A stretch of DNA of 64,000 nucleotides from Methylobacterium sp. E-005 (GCF_022829725.1 NZ_JAKSYG010000081.1:34904-98903), one strand, 5' to 3'. Shown: positions 1-7,922, counted from the first letter of the stretch. Program-made: numbers and translations. Notes: generated from the sequence alone by a model not told the origin.

Positions 1-16
1 GATCCGCGGAGGGCCT

Positions 17-229
17 TCAGAACAGCGACAGCTGGCGGTCCTCGGCGGCCATCGTCGGATCGCGCTCAGGGCACTCGGTCGGGTCCGACTCCGCAGGATG
101 GGGATCGTCGATGACGGGGCGGGGCGGCTGGGCCGCCCCGGGGCCGGGGTCCCCGAAATCGAACTGCAGCTGGACAGGGTCGGGGCGCGCCAAGTGCGCG
201 CGGACCCGATAGGGGTGGGGCATTCTCAT
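17..229 (-). CDS. Small hypothetical protein ending in a sliding-clamp-binding-like motif
   Basis: About 70 residues if read from the ATG at 229 (a second in-frame ATG is at 223 and a longer frame opens at 259). A weak GAGA lies about 10 bases before the 229 start. The protein is Pro/Asp-rich and probably mostly disordered. Its last five residues are QLSLF, which matches the known consensus peptide (QL-S/D-LF) by which proteins dock onto the bacterial DNA polymerase beta clamp. A second, looser QLQFDF segment lies near residue 25. I recognise no family. The motif is visible; clamp binding is inference. Nothing downstream is in the window. Confidence 0.5.
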   Translation of the reverse strand: MRMPHPYRVRAHLARPDPVQLQFDFGDPGPGAAQPPRPVIDDPHPAESDPTECPERDPTMAAEDRQLSLF

Positions 230-340
230 GATGGCTCTCGCGGCTGTGGAAGGATCCACGACCCGCCGAGACGGATGGGAAAAAGTCCGCTGCCCCGCTT
301 GCGCCTACGGCCGCCGGGTGCTAACGAACAGATTCCGGCG

Positions 341-358
341 CACTGGTCGTGACCAGTG
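341..358. promoter_or_regulatory. Perfect 18-bp palindrome, operator-like
   Basis: CACTGGTC and GACCAGTG form 8-bp arms around a 2-bp centre. It lies about 110 bp upstream of the small minus-strand gene starting at 229, in a gene-free region, so a repressor site is the simplest reading. There is no T-run, so it is unlikely to be a terminator. Confidence 0.4.
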
Positions 359-561
359 TCGTCTGGTGGCCGAACGTGGAAAGTTTTCGAGGGAAACTTC
401 GAGGCGAACCTTGTTTGGACGAGAATGGATGGGGATGGGGTGACCCGGCTCCCTTGATGTCCGCACCGCCTGGTAAGCGGCGCGGACTCCGTTCTTGGTG
501 GTCTTGATGAGGCCCTCTCACCTTTCGTCGAGGCGAGGGCTTGTTTTGGCTGGTGAGGCCT

Positions 562-595
562 AAAAGGCTCGCGTTGCTTGCAGCGCGGGCCTTTT
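562..595 (-). terminator. Rho-independent-like hairpin, probably bidirectional
   Basis: AAAAGGC pairs with GCCTTTT at the ends and CGCG with CGCG further in, around a TTGC-type loop. Read on the minus strand the stem ends in TTTT. It sits about 100 bp after the stop of the minus-strand gene at 697..1158, as expected for its terminator. Confidence 0.6.
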
Positions 596-696
596 CTCAT
601 GGTGGGTCATGCGCCAATAATCGGCGCCGCTCGCAGGCATATCAGGGGTTCTCCTTTCCCTTCCATCGGAAGATCCTCGACGCGCCGCTCATGTTC

Positions 697-1158
697 TTAT
701 CCTTCCCCGGGGATGCGCTTCGGCCCTTTTCCGGCGGCGTACCAGTGTGTCGCGATCCGGTCATGCCGGGCGAGCTTCAAGCGCTTGATGGAAACCTTCG
801 CTTTTTCGCTACTGTCTTTCGAAAAGCCTTGCTCGGCGACGATCTTGTTGAGCTCCATCCCGGAAAGGCCTGCATCGCCCGCCGCCACCAGCGCATCGAC
901 GATGATCTGGGCGACCCGGCTCCGCAGGCGCGGAGCCTGCTTTGCCGCGACCGAGCCGGCCTTGCGGGAGGGCCGACCCTGCGGTCGTTCGGGGACCGGG
1001 CCAGTGACCTCGCCGGAGCGCTGGGCGACCAGATCCACGCGGAGCGCCGCGAGGACGGCCCGCAACTTCAGGATCTCTGACAGAACGGTCTCCAGCGCCG
1101 CGTCGGTGCGGTCGCAGGCCTCAATCCTCTCCGCGACAGGGTCGGGGAAGGTCCCCAT
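697..1158 (-). CDS. Hypothetical protein, coiled-coil plus winged-helix-like domain
   Basis: 153 residues from the ATG at 1158, chosen because AAGGAGG lies four bases upstream; the frame extends seven codons further without a better site. Residues about 1-45 look like an amphipathic helix or coiled coil (repeated Leu/Ala with charged residues). A Pro/Arg/Lys-rich linker follows. Residues about 85-153 (start RSRVAQIIVDALVAAG, then LSGMELNKIVAEQG) have the helix-turn-helix pattern of a small winged helix and end in a basic strand with a WYAAG turn. A DNA-binding accessory role is plausible but no family is recognised. It is a single-gene unit with its own terminator. Confidence 0.6.
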   Translation of the reverse strand: MGTFPDPVAERIEACDRTDAALETVLSEILKLRAVLAALRVDLVAQRSGEVTGPVPERPQGRPSRKAGSVAAKQAPRLRSRVAQIIVDALVAAGDAGLSGMELNKIVAEQGFSKDSSEKAKVSIKRLKLARHDRIATHWYAAGKGPKRIPGEG

Positions 1159-1372
1159 GACGCCTCCTTGAGCATCCACCCTGCTTTCATAGAGGCCAGG
1201 GCCAAGGAGTCAAGCGCAAAGCCATGGCGTTCCCATGGCGACCGGCGGCTGTTCCCCCGGACCATGGCCCTGGCCGTGGGGTCCGGCGCGAAACCACCGC
1301 GCGCGTTGTCCATCCCGGCGACCGGGCCGCCGTGCCGAAGCGGGTGGAGCGGGCGGGGCCTGGATGGCGCCC

Positions 1373-2317
1373 CTACGGCCGCACCTCGATCACGGCCTCC
1401 CGCGCATCCCCGGCGGTCCGGATGGACGAGCTCCCCTTGAGCATCATTGGAGCGGGCCGCGCGGAACCGTGCCAGCGGTCGAGGAACGCCCCGAGATGGG
1501 GGCGCGCCTCCCTCTCGGCGGAGAGGTATTCGACCATTCCGGACAGGCTCGCGTCGTGCCCGTCGACGTCGGACCTTCCGCACAGCAAAGACCATCTGCA
1601 GTAGAGCGCCAAGGTATTCAACACGTCGGTCTCGCAATAATCCCTGACGCGCTCGATCCGACCCTCCGAAATCATCGCCTCGACGTTCGAGCCGTGCTCC
1701 CCGGCCTTTCCCGGCAAGCCCATGGCCACCGCCATCTCGTCGAGGCCCATCCGCGTCGCGGCACCGTAGGACGACAGCAACTCCATGACGTCGCTGTGGT
1801 AGTCCGGGGCGTAGCGGTTGGCGTAGCCGGCCCAGCGGTCGCCGCGCAGGAAGTAGGCGCCGGTCGGGATGCCGTAGAGGAATGCGCGCAGCAGAAGGAC
1901 CGGCAAGTCGAAGGCGCGGCCATTCCAGGAAACCAACCTGAAATCACCCTCCGCGAAGTGGCGCCAGAAGCCGCGGAGCAACCTCTCCTCGCTCCAATCC
2001 GCCTCGCCTCCGCTGCGGCAACACTCTAGGATGTAGCGCTCGGAGCCGTCGGCGCCGACCTCGATGCGCGCCTCGGCGAAGGAGATGGCCACCACCCTGT
2101 GCCAGGCGGGTTTGGGAAAGCGGTCTTTGGGGAAGTCCTCGGGAACCAGCTCCGCATCCGGCACGGTCTCGACGTCCAGGCAGAGGATTCGCGAGGGCCG
2201 CGCCGGCGCGGCCGGCCGGCCAGCGGCCTGTGGCATGCGCCGAGCGGGGGCGGCCCCGGCGATCGCGCGCGGCGGCAGGCCGGGCGAGGGCACGCCCCGG
2301 CGAGGGTCGAGTGTCAT
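1373..2317 (-). CDS. PolB-like DEDDy 3'-5' exonuclease
   Basis: Predicted 3'-5' exonuclease of the family related to the proofreading domain of family B polymerases. Residues about 1-42 are a Pro/Ala/Arg-rich tail. The core shows Exo I as LDVET (Asp48, Glu50), Exo II as WNGRAFDLPVL (Asp137) and Exo III as YCETD (Tyr227, Asp231), so all DEDDy acidic residues are present and it should be active on DNA ends with two metal ions. A perfect GGAGGT sits six bases before the ATG. The start lies one base beyond the stop of the upstream phosphoesterase gene, so it is the last gene of a tightly packed minus-strand operon. The tail beyond residue 285 is poorly conserved-looking. Confidence 0.85.
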   Translation of the reverse strand: MTLDPRRGVPSPGLPPRAIAGAAPARRMPQAAGRPAAPARPSRILCLDVETVPDAELVPEDFPKDRFPKPAWHRVVAISFAEARIEVGADGSERYILECCRSGGEADWSEERLLRGFWRHFAEGDFRLVSWNGRAFDLPVLLLRAFLYGIPTGAYFLRGDRWAGYANRYAPDYHSDVMELLSSYGAATRMGLDEMAVAMGLPGKAGEHGSNVEAMISEGRIERVRDYCETDVLNTLALYCRWSLLCGRSDVDGHDASLSGMVEYLSAEREARPHLGAFLDRWHGSARPAPMMLKGSSSIRTAGDAREAVIEVRP

Positions 2318-2318
2318 C

Positions 2319-3284
2319 TCACACCTCCACGATGAATGTCGGGTCGAAGGGAGCCCGGCCGCATTCCCAGCCGGAGATCCTCGGGTTGGCGACGATCCGC
2401 GTCGGCCCCACCGTCACGTCCACCGGACCGGGCACGCTGCCGTGGATCCAGAGCGTCGGCGCGCCCCAGCCGGACATGAGCCCCTCCAGGTCTGAGGCGA
2501 GCGAGGCCCCGACCCATTCGTCGGCGAGTTCGGGCAGGACCTCGGGCGGCAGGGTGCGCGCGGACGGGGCGTGGTGGGTCACGACCACCGCGCGGTCGCC
2601 GGGGCGCGCGTCCTGGACCAGCGCGACCGGCGACGGCCGGAACCCGGTTGCCTGCGCGACGACGGACCCGAGCGCGTCCTCGATGAACGCCCGCGACCGC
2701 GCGTGCGCGCCGCCCGCGTCGTGGGGCAGGTAGGGGAGCGCGCCGGCGCGCCGGATGCGGCGGCAGTCGCCGAGGTGATGCCGGGCGTGGCCGCGGGCGA
2801 GGGTCGCCCTCCGGGATCCGTGCAGGGCCCAATCGGTCCAGAGGGTGGCCCCGAGGAGGTACAGGCCCGTCCCGCGACCGTCGTCGACGCGCAGGCCGTC
2901 GTCCGACAGGAGCGCGATCCCGGCCCGGCTCGCCAGCTCGCGGCCGCGCGCGAGGATCCCCGCGATGTCGCCGTCGCCGTCCCGGCCGCCCCAGAACTCG
3001 CGATTGCCCGGCACCATCACGACGGGCCGGGAGCCCTGCCGGCCGTCGAGGCTTTGCGCCAGCCACGCGACCGACGCCCGGAGGTCGTCGGAGACGTCGC
3101 CGGCCACCACGAGCGCGTCGAAATCCGGGAGGGGATCGGGCAGGGTTAAGGGATGGCGGTCGACGACGAGGTCCGACATCACCCAGAGGCGGTACCGGGG
3201 CGGGCGCGGCGGCGCGGCGCCCCGGGGCTCCGGCGCCGGGACGGCGTCCCGTCCGAGGGCCCGGGGATCGGCGTGACGGGTCAT
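2319..3284 (-). CDS. Metallophosphoesterase-like protein with degenerate metal site
   Basis: 321 residues of calcineurin-like fold, clearly paralogous to the gene at 5300..6130 (shared VVAGDV, VPGN-E-GG, VVVTHHAPSA and C-terminal NP-G patterns). The usual metal motifs are altered: SDLH reads SDLV, GNHE reads GNRE, and GHVH reads GSVP, while GD-x-x-D and the THH motif remain. Known enzymes of this superfamily need the missing His and Asn/His ligands for a two-metal site, so I infer a weak or inactive, possibly regulatory, partner. The ATG at 3284 overlaps the stop of the AAA gene (ATGA), indicating translational coupling. The same frame stays open to 4190, but that part is an antisense-like shadow of the AAA gene. 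Confidence 0.85.
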   Translation of the reverse strand: MTRHADPRALGRDAVPAPEPRGAAPPRPPRYRLWVMSDLVVDRHPLTLPDPLPDFDALVVAGDVSDDLRASVAWLAQSLDGRQGSRPVVMVPGNREFWGGRDGDGDIAGILARGRELASRAGIALLSDDGLRVDDGRGTGLYLLGATLWTDWALHGSRRATLARGHARHHLGDCRRIRRAGALPYLPHDAGGAHARSRAFIEDALGSVVAQATGFRPSPVALVQDARPGDRAVVVTHHAPSARTLPPEVLPELADEWVGASLASDLEGLMSGWGAPTLWIHGSVPGPVDVTVGPTRIVANPRISGWECGRAPFDPTFIVEV

Positions 3285-5230
3285 CGGCCGTCCCCCGGCT
3301 GCCTGGCACGACCGGGCCGCGCCTCGGCGATGAGCCGGCGCAGCGCGTCGCCGCCGAGCACGCGGCGTTCGAGCAGCGCCTCGGCGACGGCCTGCACCAC
3401 GTCCTGGTATTCGGCGACGAGGCGCTCCGCGTCCCCCAGGAGCCGGGCGAGATCGGCCTCGACGGCCGCGCGCAGCGCCGGTTCGCCGGCGAGGCTGCGG
3501 GCGACCGACTCCATCGGGCCGCGATAGGCGATGCCGCCCCCGAGCCCGAACGAGCCGTGGATGCCCGCGACGAAGGCGGTGGCGCGCGCGAGATCCGAGG
3601 TCGCGTCGCCGCCGGAACCGGCGCTCGCCTCGCCGAGGAACACGGTCTCGGCCGCGCGGCCGCACAGGAGGCCGGTCACCATCCGCTCCAGGTCGTCGCG
3701 CGTGGGCAAGGGGCCGAGGCGCGTGCGCATGCTGGTGCCGCCCGCGGCGGTCTCGCGCAGGATCAGGTCCACCTGCTCGACATGCGCGATCCCCAGGACC
3801 TCGGCGCCGACCGCGTGGGCCGCCTCGTGCAGGGCGCTCCGCATTTTTTCCCCGGCCGTCCGGGTGTCGGGCGGCGCGACCGCGTCCAACAGGTCGTCCG
3901 CCTCCAACGGGCGCTTCGCCGCGCGGGCCCTGGCACGCGCCTCCTTGACCCAGCCGACGACCTGCGCCCCGGTGGCGCCGAGGCCCAGCTCGGCGACGAC
4001 GGACAGGTCCAGGTCGGGCAGGTCGGCGCCGAGATGCTGCCGGACGATGGCGGCGAGCTCGGGCGCCGCGGGGGGCGAGATGCGGATGACCGGTCCCAAC
4101 CGCCCCGGGCGCACCAGGGCGGCGTCCAGGTTCTCCGGGTGGTTCGTCGCGCCGATGATGCAGACGCCCGCACCCTCGCGCGCGCAGCATTCATCGATTT
4201 TCAAAAGCATGTGCGTGACCACGGGGGTCCACCACGCAGAATTTCTTCCGTCCATTGAAGATCTACTTGGAATACTATCGATTTCATCTAAGAATAGAAG
4301 AGAAGGGGCCCGAGAATAAGCCTCTTCGAACGTCAGATCTATGTGCTTTACTACGCCATCCAAGTATCCGTTCGACTGAGAAAACCACGACGAAACGGAA
4401 CTGACCAGGAGCGGAAGTCGCGCGGACTTCGCCAACGACCGCACGTAAGTCGATTTACCTAATCCGGGATTTGATGCCAGGACCACGTTACGGTCGATGG
4501 CCGCGAAGGACCCGATGCGGCCTTCGCGCCAGGCTTCGAGTTCTTCGAGCAGGCGCATGCCCCAGGCGTGGGACGGGCCATAGCCCCTCAGGGACGGGAA
4601 CGGCACCGCGTCGGCGACCTGGCCGTCGACCGTGGACCGCGCCTCGGCCGCGGCGGCGAGGCGCTCGACGCAGGCGCGCGCCGATCCGGCGCGGATCGCG
4701 GCGCAGAGGTCCCAGATCCCGAGGCCGGCGGCGATGGACGGCGGCATGGCGGGCGGGCGCTGCCCGGTCGCGGCGCGGATCACGCGCGCGACGACCCCGT
4801 TCGACGGCACGGCGATCCGGTAGCGCCCGTCCGCGGCGCCGACGAGCGCCGACGGCAGGTACCGGTCGCAGGCCTGCGAGACCCCGAGCACCCGCCCGCC
4901 CTCGGCCAGGCGCCGCGCCACAATGTCGTTGCCGCGGTCGGCGCGATCCTCGGTCCGCGAGGCGCCGGTGCGGGCGAAGTTGGTCGCCCCCCAGTTCCCC
5001 AGCGTCGTGCAGGCCGAGCGGACCGGCTCGACCCACTCCGCCGAGGGGACCTCGATCACGAGGGCGAAGGACGTGGCGCGGGCGATGCGGCGACGGTCGG
5101 CCGCCGGGATGGCCTCCTCCAGGGCGAAGAGGGCCAGGGTGTCGATGGACGGGGCGCGCCGCCCCCGGCGGCCGAGGACGGCCTCGCCGTCCTCGGCGTC
5201 GTCGCGGAAGTAGGTGAGATCGGCGATCAT
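3281..5230 (-). CDS. AAA+ ATPase fused to FtsH-like (M41) Zn-metalloprotease, no membrane segment
   Basis: 649 residues. Residues 1-245 are a novel-looking N-terminal region without any hydrophobic segment, unlike FtsH, which has two. The AAA module has Walker A SNPGLGKST (about 253-261), Walker B LLFLDEID (311-318), and the sensor region GATNHPENLDAALVRPGRLG (about 360-379). The protease domain has HEAAH (468-472) and a downstream Asp in the GGDATSDLARAT segment (about 546), matching the third zinc ligand of M41 peptidases. It should be a soluble ATP-driven protease or unfoldase. Codons for residues about 250-347 (4190..4480) are strikingly A/T-rich compared with the rest, suggesting a recombined segment. 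GGGGAG precedes the ATG. The stop overlaps the next gene. Confidence 0.85.
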   Translation of the reverse strand: MIADLTYFRDDAEDGEAVLGRRGRRAPSIDTLALFALEEAIPAADRRRIARATSFALVIEVPSAEWVEPVRSACTTLGNWGATNFARTGASRTEDRADRGNDIVARRLAEGGRVLGVSQACDRYLPSALVGAADGRYRIAVPSNGVVARVIRAATGQRPPAMPPSIAAGLGIWDLCAAIRAGSARACVERLAAAAEARSTVDGQVADAVPFPSLRGYGPSHAWGMRLLEELEAWREGRIGSFAAIDRNVVLASNPGLGKSTYVRSLAKSARLPLLVSSVSSWFSQSNGYLDGVVKHIDLTFEEAYSRAPSLLFLDEIDSIPSRSSMDGRNSAWWTPVVTHMLLKIDECCAREGAGVCIIGATNHPENLDAALVRPGRLGPVIRISPPAAPELAAIVRQHLGADLPDLDLSVVAELGLGATGAQVVGWVKEARARARAAKRPLEADDLLDAVAPPDTRTAGEKMRSALHEAAHAVGAEVLGIAHVEQVDLILRETAAGGTSMRTRLGPLPTRDDLERMVTGLLCGRAAETVFLGEASAGSGGDATSDLARATAFVAGIHGSFGLGGGIAYRGPMESVARSLAGEPALRAAVEADLARLLGDAERLVAEYQDVVQAVAEALLERRVLGGDALRRLIAEARPGRARQPGDGR

Positions 5231-5250
5231 GGGCTCCCCGTCGTGCAGGT

Positions 5251-5281
5251 CGGCGTTCGTCTTCGGCGTTCGTCTTCGGCG
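5251..5281. repeat. 13-bp tandem repeat, 2.4 copies
   Basis: The unit CGGCGTTCGTCTT occurs twice in direct contact followed by CGGCG. It fills much of the 69-bp gap between the two operon genes that flank it. Confidence 0.8.
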
Positions 5282-5299
5282 CCCGGGGCTGGGCCCGGT

Positions 5300-6130
5300 T
5301 CAGAGCTCGATCACCATCCCGGGGTCGAAACCGGGATTCTCCCCCGGGTAGCCGTGCGGGTTGCAGACCACCCGGGTCGCGCCGAGGCGGTAGTCGAACG
5401 GCGTGTGGACATGCCCGTGCACCCAGAGGTCGGGCCGACCCGCGCGGATGAGCGCGTCGAGGTCCGAGGCGAAGGCCGGGTTGAGGCGGTGGCCGGCATA
5501 GGCCGGCGCGACCGAGCCGGCGCTGGGCGCGTGATGCGTGACCACCACGTGCGGGCCGCGCCGCCGGGGGTGCGGGTCGCGCTCCAGCAGCGCGCGCTCA
5601 AGGAAGCGGCGCGACGCGTGGTGCAGGGCCAGGGCCTCCTCGGGCCGGAACGGCCTGAAACGCGGCTGGTGGGACCAGGCGATCAGGCGATGGTCCATCA
5701 GCCCCATCCGCGCGGCGTCCATGGCGGCGGCGCGCGCGGGGAGGCCGTCGAGGGCGTAGTCCGTCCAGAGGGAGCAGCCCGAGAACGTGCAGCCGCCGAG
5801 CGTGACGGTGTCGTTCTCCAGGAGGTCGATGCCCTGGCGCGCCGCGGCCCGCCGCCCGTGGGCGAGCTCCGCATCGATGGCGCCGCCGTAGTATTCATGG
5901 TTTCCCGGCACCAGCACGACCGGCATGGCGGGGCGGATGGCGGCGGCGAGCCATGCGACCGTGTCGGCGAGGCCTTCCCCGACGTCGCCGGCCACGACGG
6001 CGACGTCCGCGTCCGGGATGGCCGCCGGCGTCCAGGGTCTCGCATGGGCGCGACGGTGAAGGTCCGAAAAGGTCCAGATACGCAATCCTTGCACCTCCTG
6101 TTCGGCGGGGCGCGGGCGAGCCGGGCTCAT
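5300..6130 (-). CDS. Calcineurin-like metallophosphoesterase, intact motifs
   Basis: 276 residues. The metal and catalytic motifs are all present: FSDLH near residue 22, VVAGDV, VPGNHEYYGG, VVVTHHAPSAG and WVHGHVH, followed by the NPHGYPGE segment typical of this subgroup. It should hydrolyse a phosphomonoester or phosphodiester using two metal ions in the cytoplasm; the substrate cannot be read from sequence. The ATG at 6130 overlaps the stop of the upstream small gene (ATGA). It is the intact paralogue of the motif-poor phosphoesterase at 2319..3284, and the AAA+ protease gene lies between the two. Confidence 0.9.
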   Translation of the reverse strand: MSPARPRPAEQEVQGLRIWTFSDLHRRAHARPWTPAAIPDADVAVVAGDVGEGLADTVAWLAAAIRPAMPVVLVPGNHEYYGGAIDAELAHGRRAAARQGIDLLENDTVTLGGCTFSGCSLWTDYALDGLPARAAAMDAARMGLMDHRLIAWSHQPRFRPFRPEEALALHHASRRFLERALLERDPHPRRRGPHVVVTHHAPSAGSVAPAYAGHRLNPAFASDLDALIRAGRPDLWVHGHVHTPFDYRLGATRVVCNPHGYPGENPGFDPGMVIEL

Positions 6131-6588
6131 CCGCGTTCGGGCGGCATCGGGCGCCCGCGGGGCCGGCCGGGCCAGCGGGGCGCCCAGCGCGCGGCCCGGT
6201 CGAGCAGCGCGCCCGGCCGGGGATGCCGGCGCGCGAGAGCGGCCAGGCCGTGGGCGAGCACGAGGGCCGCGGCGGCGTCGCCGCGCGCGGCGTGGACGAG
6301 CAGGCCGCTCATGGCGAGGTCGGCCGCGGCCGTGCCGGGCGGGTGGCGGCGAAGGACGTCGACCGCCGCGGCCACCGTCGCGGCCGGGTCCCCGCGCAGG
6401 GCCTCCGGCCAGCGCGGGTGATGCAGGAGCAGCGCGGCCCCGGCGACCGACCGCTCGACCTCCGCGACGGTCGCGGGCGCGATGTCGCCCGGGTCGCATC
6501 GCCGCCAGACGCCCAGCGCCGGACAGGCCTTCGGACGGGATCCGGCGGCCCCGGCCCGCCTCGCGTTTCCGCCTCCGCTCCCCTGCAT
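6127..6588 (-). CDS. Hypothetical Ala/Arg-rich small protein in the phosphoesterase operon
   Basis: 153 residues from the ATG at 6588, preceded by GGAGG at optimal spacing, which decides against the longer frame to 6876. It is rich in Ala, Arg and Pro and mostly helical in appearance (segments such as TVAEVERSVAGAALLLHH and AAADLAMSGLLVHAA). No motif is recognised. Its stop overlaps the start of the intact phosphoesterase gene, so the two are probably co-translated and may act together. Confidence 0.6.
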   Translation of the reverse strand: MQGSGGGNARRAGAAGSRPKACPALGVWRRCDPGDIAPATVAEVERSVAGAALLLHHPRWPEALRGDPAATVAAAVDVLRRHPPGTAAADLAMSGLLVHAARGDAAAALVLAHGLAALARRHPRPGALLDRAARWAPRWPGRPRGRPMPPERG

Positions 6589-6689
6589 CCGCTCGCCTCC
6601 GGACTGGACATGGCTCCGCGATCCGGCGCGCGGCCGGGCGGACGGGAAGGGATGAGAGGGGTCGGGGCTCGGGGCGGTCGGGTCCGGCC

Positions 6690-7688
6690 TTAGGTCGGCA
6701 CGCCGCGGCCCGATGCGGGCGCGCTCAGCCTGTAGTAGCGCGACGTCGTCCTCGCCCACGTCGCCATGTCGGAGGCATAAAGGTCGGACGTCGTGATCCT
6801 CCTGCCATCCGGGATGTCGGGGTGCCCGTAGACGCGACCGGTGAGGATCCGGACCTCGCGGGTCGCGGTCCGCCACTCCTCCAGGCGCGGCACGTCGGCG
6901 AGATCGGCGGCCGTGGGCTTGATCCCGTCCCGGATGCCCTGGAGCTCGTCGGCGAGATCGTGCAGCCGGTCGCCGGCCTCACGCTGGTCGGGCTGTCGTG
7001 CCGCCGCGAATTCCAAGCCGAGCGCGGCCGCGTACGCCTCCGGATCGACCGCGTCCGCATGGGGGGACCGGGCGACGATGCGCAAGGCGGCCAGCAGCGT
7101 TAGGCCGGCCGCCAGGGTCCTCGCGGACCGGTCGCCCTCGATGACGCGGGTCGCCTCCGCGCGGCTCAGCGCCGGCAGGATGGCGGGCAGCACGCGCGGT
7201 CGCCCGGCCGCGGCCTCGATCGCCAGGCGGCCCATCGCGGCGGCGAAGGCCGAGGCCGCCGCGCCGCCGCCGCCTCGGCCGCAGCCGAGCAGCCATGCCG
7301 GGGCGGCGCCGTCGTCGGCCAGGGCCCGGGCCGCGATGTACTCGTCGAGCGGGGTCGGGCCGACGACGATCACGGGCGCGTCGACGCGGGCGCGCAGCGC
7401 GGGATCCGCGAGGCACCGCCCGGGCAGGTCGAGGATCACGTGACGGCCGGCCGCGGCGGCGATCCCACCGGCGACCAGGGGATCGGCGTCGCGGGCCGTC
7501 GCGGCATCGTGCTCCGCCACCGTGACCTCGTCGAGGCGGTAACGGCGCTCGGGGAGGTGCGCTTCGCCGGGCAAGGTGATGCGAACGAGGGTCACCGCCT
7601 CGCCGAGCGCGGCGTGGGCATCGGCGAGGATGAGGGCGGCATGCGTGGCGTCCGTGCGCCCGGAGCATCCGAAGGTGGCGCTGATCAC
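6690..7688 (-). CDS. Degenerate ParA/MinD-like P-loop protein
   Basis: 332 residues from a GTG at 7688 with GGAGG five bases upstream (an ATG at 7757 lacks a good site). The N-terminus ISATFGCSGRTDATHAALIL aligns by eye with the ParA start where KGGVGKTTT would stand, but both the signature Lys and the P-loop Lys are lost. A later segment, HVILDLPGRCL then APVIVVGPTPLDE, resembles the ParA Walker B strand and the following strand. The C-terminal 70 residues (RILTGRVYGHPDIP to TTSRYYRL) form a separate compact domain. ATP binding is doubtful. It is the first gene of the minus-strand operon ending with the exonuclease and has a weaker paralogue at 8246..9031. Confidence 0.65.
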   Translation of the reverse strand: MISATFGCSGRTDATHAALILADAHAALGEAVTLVRITLPGEAHLPERRYRLDEVTVAEHDAATARDADPLVAGGIAAAAGRHVILDLPGRCLADPALRARVDAPVIVVGPTPLDEYIAARALADDGAAPAWLLGCGRGGGGAAASAFAAAMGRLAIEAAAGRPRVLPAILPALSRAEATRVIEGDRSARTLAAGLTLLAALRIVARSPHADAVDPEAYAAALGLEFAAARQPDQREAGDRLHDLADELQGIRDGIKPTAADLADVPRLEEWRTATREVRILTGRVYGHPDIPDGRRITTSDLYASDMATWARTTSRYYRLSAPASGRGVPT

Positions 7689-7848
7689 GAGAGCCTCCGT
7701 GAAAGGCACGGACGCGACCGCACGGCGAAGCGGTCGCCGGTCGGTCGCGTCAGACATGCATTGTTGAGGAAGCGAATATTAGCGCAAAACCTATGACCAA
7801 TGCAACATATTTAGAGCAGTTGCAAGTAGTCTTGCGCAGAAATGGTTA

Positions 7849-7872
7849 ATATCCACAGTAACCTGTGGATAT
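7849..7872. promoter_or_regulatory. Perfect palindrome containing two DnaA-box-like sequences
   Basis: ATATCCACAG and CTGTGGATAT form 10-bp arms around TAAC. Each arm contains ATATCCACA, one base from the DnaA box TTATCCACA, facing each other. The palindrome lies in an A/T-rich stretch (about 7755..7872) upstream of the gene starting at 7688 and downstream of the 7923..8246 gene. A terminator is less likely because no T-run follows. Operator or DnaA-sensitive promoter element are both possible. Confidence 0.5.
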
Positions 7873-7922
7873 CGTCTTGTCGCGGCGACAGCGCACCAAG
7901 GTCGAGGTGGCGTTCGGGTCGC

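Larger units (their letters stand above)
230..696. other. Gene-poor stretch with a palindrome and a terminator
   Basis: No convincing gene. The stretch holds an 18-bp perfect palindrome (341..358), two nearby TTCGAGG direct repeats in an A/G-rich segment around 380..410, and a hairpin with A/T flanks (562..595) that probably ends transcription from the minus-strand gene above it. Short open frames on both strands here have no consistent codon use or ribosome binding site. Confidence 0.6.

Noticed and set aside
3285..4190. Extension of the motif-poor phosphoesterase to a 623-residue protein
   Set aside because: The added N-terminal part is Arg/Gly/Pro-rich shadow sequence lying over the AAA gene; the ATGA overlap at 3284 is a natural start.
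7755..7872. Replication origin call
   Set aside because: Two DnaA-box-like sequences and A/T-richness alone are too little; no Rep protein gene is in the window.
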